Positions 57,603 to 64,000 of a stretch of 64,000 nt of DNA are shown here, one piece after another. The notes below the pieces were generated by a model that saw nothing but the letters and a program-made list of their open reading frames with translations, ran no database searches and was not told where the DNA came from. Origin of the DNA: DATBSK01 sp964501785 (GTDB lineage: Bacteria; Actinomycetota; Acidimicrobiia; IMCC26256; PALSA-555); assembly GCA_964501785.1 (NCBI GenBank), contig CAZCUD010000007.1:1-64000 (forward strand). Reading direction: 5' to 3'. Every line of letters begins with the position of its first letter. Positions within the stretch are counted from its first letter, which is position 1. The translations under genes were made by a program, and so were the position numbers.

Positions 57603-58927
57603 CTCTCCCGCTCCTGGCCCTGCGGGCCGGGCCGCTCGGGCCCCGGCTCGGGCGGCGCAGGGTACCTGCGCCGCGGTTCCTCGCCTCCGGCTCGTCGCTC
57701 CTGGCTGCGCACCGGCCACACGAGGGGGAGGCGCTCGACGGTGCGCAGCGCCTCGGCGTACTCGAGGACGGTGCCCGGCGCGAGCTCGTAGTCGGGGATG
57801 CGGCGATGCAGCTCCTCGAGCGCGACCCTCAGCTCGAGGCGAGCGAGGTGCGAGCCGAGGCAGCGATGGATGCCGCCGCCGAAGGCCAGGTGTCGGTTGC
57901 CCGAGCGTCGGAAGTCGACCTCGTCGGCGTGGTCGAACTCCTCGCCGTCGGTGTTGGCCGATCCGATCATCACGGTCACGCGGGTGCCGGCGGCGATCTC
58001 CACGCCGTCGATCTCGGTGTCGCGAGCGCAGACGCGCGCGACGCCAGGCACCGGCGTCTCCCAACGGAGCAGCTCTTCGACCGCCGCGGGCACGAGCGTC
58101 GGATCGTCCACCAGCGCCCGCCGGTGCTCCGGGTGCTCGGCGAGGTGCGCGACCGCGCACGTGAGCGTCGCGGTGACCGTGTCGAGACCCGCGATCAGGA
58201 ACAGGAAGCAGATGTCGAGGATGTCGTCGGTCGAGAGCCGGTGCCCGTCGACCTCGGCCTCGACGAGTCGGGTGATCAGGTCATCGCGAGGGTCGTCGCG
58301 ACGAGCCTCGATCACGGGCTCGAAGTACTCGTAGATCTCCTGCGCGGTGCGCCGCCGGATCGCGTTCGCCTCGCGCGTCGCCATCCCCGGCGGCCGGATG
58401 ATGTCGTCCTTGATCCGGAGGAAGCGAGGGAGGTCGGTCTGCGGCAGGCCGAGGAGCGCGAGGAAGATCGTGCAGGGGAGCGGCACCGCGAACGCCTCGT
58501 TCAGCTCCACCTCACCGTCGTCGGCGAACTCGTCGAGCAGCTCCCGGGTCAGCCGTCGGACCTCGCCCTCGAGCTTCGCGACCTCGCGGGGCGCGAACAG
58601 CGGATCGAGCAGCTTGCGGAACTTGAGGTGGTCGGGTGGGTCGATCTGGAGCGGGATGAGCGGGCGCACGTTGCCCATGTCGACCGCGTCCATGTCGGAG
58701 GAGAAGCGATCGGGGTCGCGCAGGGCCTCCATCACCGTCTCGTGCGTCGTGACGAGCACGCTGTGCTCGTCCATGCGCAGGACGGATCCCTGCGCGCGCA
58801 TGGCGGCATAGACGGGCTGGGGGCAGGTGTTCATGGTGCGGTCGAGCAGTCCGTCGCCGAGCTCGGCTCGACCCGGCTCGAACCCGGGCTCCGCCGGGTC
58901 GACGACGAGCTCGTTCGCTTCGGCCAT
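57599..58927 (-). CDS. Cytochrome P450 with dedicated ferredoxin
   Basis: A 442-residue P450 with LIAGLDTVTATL (I helix), EELLRWETP (ExxR) and the heme loop FGGGIHRCLGSHLARLE. A long Arg/Pro/Glu-rich tail of about 40 residues after LPLVWPVR is atypical and may be disordered. It is coupled to the ferredoxin. The ATG at 58927 has GGGGGG upstream; the promoter is probably the TACCCT at 58989-58984, giving a leader of about 50 nt with a hairpin, unlike the leaderless genes. Confidence 0.93.
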   Translation of the reverse strand: MAEANELVVDPAEPGFEPGRAELGDGLLDRTMNTCPQPVYAAMRAQGSVLRMDEHSVLVTTHETVMEALRDPDRFSSDMDAVDMGNVRPLIPLQIDPPDHLKFRKLLDPLFAPREVAKLEGEVRRLTRELLDEFADDGEVELNEAFAVPLPCTIFLALLGLPQTDLPRFLRIKDDIIRPPGMATREANAIRRRTAQEIYEYFEPVIEARRDDPRDDLITRLVEAEVDGHRLSTDDILDICFLFLIAGLDTVTATLTCAVAHLAEHPEHRRALVDDPTLVPAAVEELLRWETPVPGVARVCARDTEIDGVEIAAGTRVTVMIGSANTDGEEFDHADEVDFRRSGNRHLAFGGGIHRCLGSHLARLELRVALEELHRRIPDYELAPGTVLEYAEALRTVERLPLVWPVRSQERRAGGEEPRRRYPAPPEPGPERPGPQGQERER

Positions 58928-58968
58928 GGCACCCCCCGGGCATGACGGACCGCTCCCCGTCGGACGGA

Positions 58969-58986
58969 CCTGACGCCGTCGTCAGG
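58969..58986. promoter_or_regulatory. Hairpin in the P450 leader
   Basis: CCTGACG and CGTCAGG, 7-bp arms with a 4-nt loop, between the putative TACCCT -10 and the P450 start. Could be an operator or a leader hairpin. Confidence 0.4.
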
Positions 58987-58989
58987 GTA
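58984..58989 (-). promoter_or_regulatory. Putative -10 element of the P450-ferredoxin operon
   Basis: TACCCT on the minus strand, 56 nt before the ATG at 58927; overlaps the hairpin by three bases. Confidence 0.4.
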
Positions 58990-59043
58990 CCGCGGGGGTG
59001 AAATCGTGGTTCGGGCCCGACGTTGGTGGGTACGACAAGACCC

Positions 59044-59062
59044 GGTCGGACCTGCTCCGACC
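59044..59062. promoter_or_regulatory. Inverted repeat upstream of the sigma factor gene
   Basis: GGTCGGA and TCCGACC, perfect 7-bp arms with a 5-nt spacer, in the 287-bp gap between the divergent P450 and sigma-factor genes. No clear ECF-type -35/-10 pair was found by eye. Confidence 0.4.
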
Positions 59063-59214
59063 TCCAGTGCTCCCGATCGCGCGGTCGGGGTCGGGTGGTC
59101 AGCGCTTCCGCCCCGCCCCAGCCCACGGAACCGTCGGCTGCTCGACCCCGACGCGCTGATCGAGACAGGTGTGAGGCCGCGGGCGACCGCACCGACCGGG
59201 AAGGATGCAGCACC

Positions 59215-59835
59215 GTGGGTCCCGGGGAGCGGATGCAGCAGGCCCAGACGGTCGACGAGATCGCGCCGGACGACGGCGAGCTGGTGCTGCGCGCGCGTCG
59301 TGACCCGGGAGCGTTCGGCGCGCTCTACCGCCGCTACTCCGATCGCATCTACGCGTTCGCGCACCGGCGCACCTGGACCCGCGAAGCGGCGGAGGACGTC
59401 ACGGCGGCGACGTTCGAGCGGGCGTACCGGCACCTCGACCGCTTCGACGAGTCCGGTGCGGGCTTCGGGCCATGGCTGTTCCGGATCGCGGCGAACGAGC
59501 TCGTCGACCACTACCGGCGCGAGGGGCGCGTCCGGACCGGGCGGGGCCAGCGCGCGATGCGCGTGCTGACCGACGACAACACGGTCGACGACGTCGACCG
59601 CATCGACCGGGCCGACGACGTCGAGCGGATGCTGACCGCGATGTCGACGTTGCGGCCGCGCTACCAGGAAGCGCTGAGCCTGCGCTACCTCGCCGAGCTC
59701 GATGCGGAGGAGGCCGCCCAGGCGATGGGATGCTCGAAGCCCGTGCTCGCGGTGACGCTGCACCGCGCGCTCGGCGCACTCCGCAGGGCGTACGACGCGT
59801 CGCCCACGAGCGACGAACCGGGAGCGGGATCATGA
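59215..59835 (+). CDS. ECF-family RNA polymerase sigma factor
   Basis: A 206-residue sigma-70 family factor with region 2 (FGALYRRYSDRIYAFAHRRT, AEDVTAATFERAYRHL, PWLFRIAANELVDHYRR) and region 4 (LRPRYQEALSLRYLAELD, then AAQAMGCSKPVLAVTLHRAL). Region 3 is absent, as in ECF sigmas. It is translationally coupled (ATGA) to a membrane protein that may control it. Start: GTG 59215 with GGAAGG upstream, or ATG 59233. Confidence 0.9.
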   Translation: MGPGERMQQAQTVDEIAPDDGELVLRARRDPGAFGALYRRYSDRIYAFAHRRTWTREAAEDVTAATFERAYRHLDRFDESGAGFGPWLFRIAANELVDHYRREGRVRTGRGQRAMRVLTDDNTVDDVDRIDRADDVERMLTAMSTLRPRYQEALSLRYLAELDAEEAAQAMGCSKPVLAVTLHRALGALRRAYDASPTSDEPGAGS

Positions 59836-60578
59836 GCAGTCGCCGGGAGATGCGTGGGCTCTTGGAGCTGGCAGGACGCCGCGACGTGCCTCCTCGCGTC
59901 GGCGCTCCGTTCGGCGCGCCCGAAGCCGACGCGCGTGTGGGCGCGTCACCGCCAGCGGTCCCCGACGAGCTCGCAGCGCGGCGGGAGCGCCGTCGAGCTC
60001 CCGCCGCCCTCGTCGGTGTCGCCGCGGCGCTGATCGCGGTCCTGGTCGTGGTGGGCGTCGCGACCTCGGGTGGCGACGACGGCGGCCGGCGCACGGACCT
60101 CGCGCTGGTCACCGCGGTCGACACCGTGGTCGTGCTGCCCGACGGCACGACCGTCGCGGGCGCACGCGGCGTGCGCCTGCCCGACGGCACGATCATCCGC
60201 ACCGGACCCGCCGGGCGCGCGACCGTCGCCGGCGTCCGGATCGGTCCCGACTCCGAAGCCATCGTGCGCGACGGGCGGGTGCGGTTGCTCGAGACGCGCG
60301 GCGTCGGGGACGAGCCGGTCGATCCGCACGCGGAGCCCGACGTGCCGGGTGCGGTGCCGGACCCGTCGACGGGTGGCTCGGAGCCCGGCGGCTCGGGCTC
60401 CGGCGCGGGCGGTTCGGGGTCGGGTTCGGGCGGGGGCTCGGCGGGCGGGTCGGGTGGTGGCGAGGTGCCGACCTCGCTCCCGCCGGCGCCGCCGCTCACG
60501 CTGCCGGCCCCGCCGGGCATCCCGCCGCTCCCGTTGCCGAGCCTGCCGCCGGTCGAGGACCTGCTGCCCCTTCCCTGA
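59832..60578 (+). CDS. Single-pass membrane protein with a FecR-like domain, possible anti-sigma
   Basis: A 248-residue protein: cytoplasmic N-terminus of about 58 residues, a membrane helix (PAALVGVAAALIAVLVVVGV, about 59-78), an extracytoplasmic strand-rich part with twin VVLPDGTTVAGARGVRLPDGTI-like repeats reminiscent of FecR domains, then a Gly/Ser stretch and a Pro/Leu-rich C-terminus. No zinc-binding anti-sigma motif (HxxxCxxC) is visible. Coupling to the sigma gene suggests regulation of it, but this is inference. Confidence 0.65.
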   Translation: MSSRREMRGLLELAGRRDVPPRVGAPFGAPEADARVGASPPAVPDELAARRERRRAPAALVGVAAALIAVLVVVGVATSGGDDGGRRTDLALVTAVDTVVVLPDGTTVAGARGVRLPDGTIIRTGPAGRATVAGVRIGPDSEAIVRDGRVRLLETRGVGDEPVDPHAEPDVPGAVPDPSTGGSEPGGSGSGAGGSGSGSGGGSAGGSGGGEVPTSLPPAPPLTLPAPPGIPPLPLPSLPPVEDLLPLP

Positions 60579-60608
60579 CCGGCGGTGCCGCGGGCCGATT
60601 GCTCGCCG

Positions 60609-61343
60609 TCAGCCCCTGACCGCGGCGCCGTCGCGCGGCGCGAGCTCGACCGCCACGGGCCGGTGGTCGGACCCGACGTCGCCGAGCACCTGCGCCTGCA
60701 CGACGGTCATGTCGTCGGGCCGCACGAGCACGTGGTCGATCTGGCTGTGCGGCGCTCGCGCGGGCCAGGTGCGCCCGCGAACCGCGCGCCGCCATCCCGG
60801 CAGCATCGTGACGACGCCGGGACCCCAGAAGTTGCAGTCGCCGACGACGACGGACGGGGTGCCGGGCGGCGGGAGCAGCGCCGCGAGCCGGCGCAGCTGG
60901 ATCGGCGGGCCATGGGGGAGCCGGGAGGTGAGGTGCACCGCGATGATCCGCACCCGTTCGCCGCCGACGTCCACCTCGACGTCGAGCGCGGTGCGTCGGG
61001 GCGCGGGATCGCCGAAGGTCGGACCGACGACGAGCTCGCCGACGCGCCGGACCGGCAGGCGCGAGAGCACCGCGATGCCGGACTCGCCGGGCCCTTCCGT
61101 GCGTAGGCGGGGCCAGCGATGGTCGCTCGTGGCGGGACCCGTGGGCTCGTAGACGACCTCGTAGCCCAGCGCGTCGGCCGCGTCGTCGGCTCGCCCACGC
61201 CGACGGTCGGGCCGCCAGAGCTCCTGGAGCACGATCACGTCGGCGCCGAGCTCGCGGAGCACGCCCTCGAGGTCGTAGGGCTCGGCCGGTGGCCGGCGCG
61301 AGGGTCGCACGCCGTAGTGGGTGTTGAAGGTCGCGAGCTTCAC
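60609..61343 (-). CDS. Endonuclease/exonuclease/phosphatase family protein
   Basis: A 244-residue EEP-fold metal-dependent phosphodiesterase. The conserved sites are N in ATFNTHYG, E in LQELWRP, D and N in VGDCNFWG, D in SQIDHVLV and the terminal SDHRPV. Substrates in the family range from DNA to lipids and phosphoinositides. It lies 38 bp after the histidine kinase on the same strand, so may be the output gene of that operon. Start GTG 61343 (KLATFN) because the catalytic strand begins there. Confidence 0.9.
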   Translation of the reverse strand: MKLATFNTHYGVRPSRRPPAEPYDLEGVLRELGADVIVLQELWRPDRRRGRADDAADALGYEVVYEPTGPATSDHRWPRLRTEGPGESGIAVLSRLPVRRVGELVVGPTFGDPAPRRTALDVEVDVGGERVRIIAVHLTSRLPHGPPIQLRRLAALLPPPGTPSVVVGDCNFWGPGVVTMLPGWRRAVRGRTWPARAPHSQIDHVLVRPDDMTVVQAQVLGDVGSDHRPVAVELAPRDGAAVRG

Positions 61344-61381
61344 GGGCCGATCGTCATCGAGGGGGAGCGGGGCGGGAGTCG

Positions 61382-62671
61382 TCAGGAAGCGGGCAGGCGG
61401 ACGACGAAGCGCGCGCCGCCGATCGGTGCGTCGTCGACGGAGACCGTACCTCCGTGACGACCGATGATCGCGCGCACCATCGGGAGCCCGAGCCCGACGC
61501 CACCGGCATCGCGCGCGCGGCCCTCGTCGAGGCGGGTGAACCGATCGAACACACGGTCGCGCTCCTCGGGCGGCACGCCGCGGCCGTCGTCGTCGACGAC
61601 GAGGACGACCTCGCCGTCGCTGGTCTCGAGCGAGATGTCGACACGCGACCTCGCGTGGCGACAGGCGTTGTCGAGGAGGTTGCGCACCGCTCGCGCGAGC
61701 TGCGCGCCGCTGCCGCGCACCCGACCGGCAGAGACGCGGTGCGTGTCCACCGGAACGCGGTAGGAGCGGCCGGTCTCTTCGAGCACGATCTCGTCGAGGT
61801 CGACGTCGACCGGCTCCGGAGGGACTCCCTCCTCGGCGCGGGCGAGCTCGAGCAGCTCGGCCACGGCCTCGTCGAGGCGACGGTCCTCCTCGAGCACCTT
61901 CGCGGCGACGTCGGGCCAGTTCGCGTCCGGACGTCTGAGCGCCACCTCGATCTGGGTGCGGATCGCTGCCACCGGGCTGCGCAGCTCGTGCGAGGCGTCG
62001 GACACGAACCGCCGCTGCTGGAGCGACGACTCCTCGAGCCGATCGAGCATCGAGTTCATCGTCCGGGCGAGCCGCCCGACCTCGTCGTCGGTGTCGGGCT
62101 CGGGGACGCGGCGATGGATCGTCGACGCGGTGATCGCCGCCGCCTCGGCCCGGATCGCCTCCACGGGGCGAAGCGCTCGACCTGCGAGCCACCAGGTGAG
62201 CGCGGCGACGAGCGCGACGAGGATCGGCACGCCGACGACGAGGATGCGCGTGACGCTGTCGACGGTGCGGTCGACCTCGTCGAGCGACCGCTCGGCGACG
62301 AGGGTGACCGTGCCGGCCGCGGTCTCGACCTGGCGCTGCGCGCGCACGCTCGCCTCGCCGACCGGGATCGGGACCCCGCGCGCGCGCGGGCCGAGCTGGG
62401 GGAAGTTGTCGACCGGGCGCCCCCGCCCGTCGACGACGCGGTAGACGGGCAGCCCGCCGGGGCCGGGGCTCGGGATCACGAGGTCATCGGCGTCGACGCC
62501 CTCCTCGAGCTGCGCCGCGAGGCCCTCGAGCTGCTCCGTGTTCGTGCGCTCGATCTCGTCGGCCAGGTTGTCGTGGACGTTGTGGACCAGCCAGTACGAC
62601 GCGAGCGTGAGGGCCACGGCGAAGAGGCCCGCCGCCGCGACGGTCACCCGGAGACGGACCGACCCCGTCAC
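61382..62671 (-). CDS. Two-component sensor histidine kinase
   Basis: A 429-residue membrane kinase. Two membrane helices (about residues 9-28 and 165-185) flank an extracytoplasmic sensor; a HAMP follows (RALRPVEAIRAEAAAI), then the H-box FVSDASHELRSPVAAIR, N-box NLLDNACRHAR, and G-boxes VVDDDGRGVPP and GVGLGLPMVRAI. It phosphorylates the adjacent regulator. The GTG start overlaps the regulator stop by 4 nt (GTGA); the longer frame to 62830 is inside the regulator. Confidence 0.94.
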   Translation of the reverse strand: MTGSVRLRVTVAAAGLFAVALTLASYWLVHNVHDNLADEIERTNTEQLEGLAAQLEEGVDADDLVIPSPGPGGLPVYRVVDGRGRPVDNFPQLGPRARGVPIPVGEASVRAQRQVETAAGTVTLVAERSLDEVDRTVDSVTRILVVGVPILVALVAALTWWLAGRALRPVEAIRAEAAAITASTIHRRVPEPDTDDEVGRLARTMNSMLDRLEESSLQQRRFVSDASHELRSPVAAIRTQIEVALRRPDANWPDVAAKVLEEDRRLDEAVAELLELARAEEGVPPEPVDVDLDEIVLEETGRSYRVPVDTHRVSAGRVRGSGAQLARAVRNLLDNACRHARSRVDISLETSDGEVVLVVDDDGRGVPPEERDRVFDRFTRLDEGRARDAGGVGLGLPMVRAIIGRHGGTVSVDDAPIGGARFVVRLPAS

Positions 62672-63363
62672 GTCGAGCGGCTCGCCGGCGCTTCGTCGAC
62701 GTCGAGGCGGTAGCCGGCGCCGCGCACCGTCGTGATGAGCTGTGGGCGGCCGGGCTGGTCGAGCTTGCGCCGGAGGTATCCGACGTACACCTCGACGACG
62801 TTGGGGTCGCCCGCGAAGTCCATGCCCCACACGTGATCGAGGATCTCGCTCTTGGAGGCGACGCTGCCGTCCCGCCGCATGAGGTACTCGAGCAGCGCGA
62901 ACTCGCGTGCCGTCAGCGAGACGTCACGATCGCCGATCGCGACCTTGCGGGTGCCGGGGTCGAGGCGAAGGGGCCCGACCTCGAGCACGGCCGGGCGAGG
63001 TGGCGCGCCGCGTCGGAAGAGCGCTCGGAGGCGCGCGAGCAGGACCACGAACGAGAAGGGCTTCGAGAGGAAGTCGTCGGCGCCGGTGTCGAGCGCCTCG
63101 GCCTCGTCGTACTCGCCGTCCTTCGCGGTGAGGATGAGGATCGGCGTCCACACGCCTTCGTCGCGCAGCGTCTTGCAGACCCGATACCCGTTCATGCCGG
63201 GGAGCAGCACGTCGAGCACGATCGCGTCGTACGAGCCCTCCCTGGCGCGCCACAGGCCGTCGAGCCCGTCGTGGACGGTGTCGACACCGAAGCCCTCGGC
63301 GCGCAGGCCCTCGGTGATCGCATCGGCGAGGTGGATCTCGTCCTCGACGACGAGCACGCGCAT
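62668..63363 (-). CDS. OmpR/PhoB-family response regulator
   Basis: A 231-residue DNA-binding regulator. The receiver has the acidic pair VEDE, the phospho-acceptor Asp in AIVLDVLLPG (about residue 51), the Thr in LILTAKD and the Lys in LSKPFSF; a winged-helix domain follows with LTAREFALLEYLMRR and the ending TVRGAGYRL. It heads a three-gene operon with the kinase and EEP phosphatase. The start ATG has CACAAT 7 nt upstream, a weak leaderless -10. Confidence 0.95.
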   Translation of the reverse strand: MRVLVVEDEIHLADAITEGLRAEGFGVDTVHDGLDGLWRAREGSYDAIVLDVLLPGMNGYRVCKTLRDEGVWTPILILTAKDGEYDEAEALDTGADDFLSKPFSFVVLLARLRALFRRGAPPRPAVLEVGPLRLDPGTRKVAIGDRDVSLTAREFALLEYLMRRDGSVASKSEILDHVWGMDFAGDPNVVEVYVGYLRRKLDQPGRPQLITTVRGAGYRLDVDEAPASRST

Positions 63364-63447
63364 GCGATCGATTGTGCCCGACGCGCGCGGGGTGGGGTCG
63401 GTCGTCGCTGAGAGCGCTCTCAGGAACGAGCGTGCCGACGAGCGCGG

Positions 63448-63499
63448 GTCAGGGGCCGATGAGCTCCCACTCGTCGGTCAGGGACCGATGAGCTCCCAC
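63448..63499. repeat. 23-bp duplication of the VOC gene 3' end
   Basis: GTCAGGGRCCGATGAGCTCC plus CAC occurs at 63448-63470 and 63477-63499 (period 29, one mismatch). On the coding strand each copy encodes WELIGP followed by TGA, so the last codons and stop are duplicated. Confidence 0.85.
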
Positions 63500-63866
63500 A
63501 GGTTGCCAGCCGGGTCGTTCGTGAACACGTGCCGGTCACCGTCGAACGCGATCGTCGTGCACCGGTGCCCGGCCGACTCGATCGCGGTGATCGTGGCGTC
63601 GAGCGCACCGTCGAGGCGCACGGCGGTGTGCGCCGTCCGCTGGGCCGATGATCGGGATCGACCGTCAGGTGCACCTGGGTGCCGTCGTCGGCGCCGTACC
63701 AGTAGAGCGCGCCGAGCTGCGAGGCCTCGGGGCCGGGTTGCACGCGCGAGTAGCCGAGGAGCCGCAACCAGGCCTCCTCGGCCTCGGTGCCGGTGGCGTC
63801 CCCCACGCGCTCGGGGACGCAGAGGTTGATGTGGTCGACGACGGGCATCGCGAAATAGGTTGGCAC
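63478..63866 (-). pseudogene. VOC-family (glyoxalase-like) protein, frameshifted
   Basis: About 129 residues of a vicinal-oxygen-chelate domain. The first part reads MPVVDHINLCVPE...LGALYWYGADDGTQVHLTVDPDHRP; the downstream half is in another frame, RTAHTAVRLDGALDATITAI...HVFTNDPAGNLWELIGP, ending at 63478. The frame changes near 63640. Metal ligands would be H in DHINL, H in QVHLTV and E in LWELIGP. A one-base error or a true inactivation. The start is GTG 63866 or ATG 63848; the former would overlap the divergent HhH-GPD promoter. Confidence 0.75.
63856..63861 (+). promoter_or_regulatory. Leaderless -10 element of the HhH-GPD gene
   Basis: TAGGTT, 8 nt before the ATG at 63870. Confidence 0.55.
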
Positions 63867-63869
63867 GCG

Positions 63870-64000
63870 ATGCCGACCGCAGCCATCCCCGTCACCGGTG
63901 ACCCCGCGGCCGACGAGCTCCTCGTGGAGGACCCGCTCGCGCTGCTCATCGGGATGCTCCTCGACCAGCAGGTCCCGATGGAGTGGGCCTTCAAGGGTCC
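63870..64000 (+). CDS. HhH-GPD family protein (TIGR03252-like), N-terminus only
   Basis: The first 43 codons of a gene cut by the right edge. The stretch DPAADELLVEDPLALLIGML followed by LDQQVPMEWAFKG matches the start of the actinobacterial uncharacterised HhH-GPD (DNA-glycosylase-like) family. These small proteins are expected to act on damaged bases, but their activity is not established. The start codon is set by the adjacent -10 element; it is divergent from the VOC gene with overlapping 5' regions. Confidence 0.75.
   Translation, partial: MPTAAIPVTGDPAADELLVEDPLALLIGMLLDQQVPMEWAFKG

Noticed and set aside
1..64000. rRNA genes, prophage or insertion sequences
   Set aside because: No rRNA-like stretch, transposase, integrase or phage structural protein was recognised on either strand.

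Overview
The window is very G+C-rich DNA (about 70% by eye, almost every third codon position G or C), densely packed on both strands, with many 1-4 bp start/stop overlaps (ATGA, GTGA, TGATG). The gene set points to an actinobacterium, most plausibly a member of the Acidimicrobiia: DUF3039 and DUF3566-like proteins, an F420-type luciferase-fold oxidoreductase, a TIGR03252-like HhH-GPD protein, several cytochromes P450, many acyl-CoA enzymes, and genes matching the mycobacterial steroid-ring (KstR2) set. Lineage is inferred from gene content only; there is no rRNA in the window.

Layout. 1-9.5 kb: housekeeping and stress genes: PhyH dioxygenase, P450, tRNA-Arg(CCT), two potassium-channel-like proteins, a peroxiredoxin, phosphoglycerate mutase, a cupin, a metallo-beta-lactamase-fold hydrolase flanked by large palindromes, and an 812-residue pseudokinase/flippase fusion. 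9.5-14 kb: a methyltransferase coupled to a protein with calcium-loop-like repeats, then the complete AmmeMemoRadiSam trio. 14-29 kb: a DNA methyltransferase, a duplicated zinc peptidase, a CoA-transferase, SDR, acyl-CoA carboxylase, P450, LipB, DUF3039, a secreted toroid protein, an alcohol dehydrogenase/dienelactone hydrolase pair and membrane proteins. 29-47.8 kb: a steroid ring C/D catabolic block (FadE30, IpdF, Rv3549c-like SDR, EchA20, DUF35 plus a frameshifted Ltp thiolase, IpdA, IpdB, IpdC, FadE31, a FadE32-like partner, FadA6, an F420 oxidoreductase and an Rv3548c-like SDR) with extra embedded genes: a flippase-like protein, two SnoaL-like proteins, a beta-lactamase-fold esterase and an EVE-like protein. 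47.8-64 kb: O-methyltransferase, FadA3-like thiolase, GH15 hydrolase, two tandem peptide-binding proteins, SDR/ferredoxin/P450, an ECF sigma factor with a membrane FecR-like partner, a histidine kinase/response regulator/phosphatase operon, a frameshifted VOC protein and the start of an HhH-GPD gene.

Regulation. At least seventeen genes have a TAnnnT hexamer (mostly TACGCT) only 6-9 nt before a GTG or ATG start and no ribosome-binding site, the signature of leaderless transcription; this also settles many start codons. Divergent promoters overlap back to back at 33.35 kb, where a perfect 8-bp-arm palindrome covers both, and at 46.84 kb.

The steroid block should convert HIP-CoA (what remains of the steroid after rings A and B are removed) to central metabolites: FadE30 and IpdF oxidise the ring system, EchA20 opens ring D, IpdAB opens ring C, and FadE31/32-type dehydrogenases with FadA6 finish by beta-oxidation. 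Neither the HIP-CoA ligase FadD3 nor the regulator KstR2 is present here. A second recurring theme is short tandem duplication (7-29 bp period) at gene edges, two cases lying in genes that also carry frameshifts.
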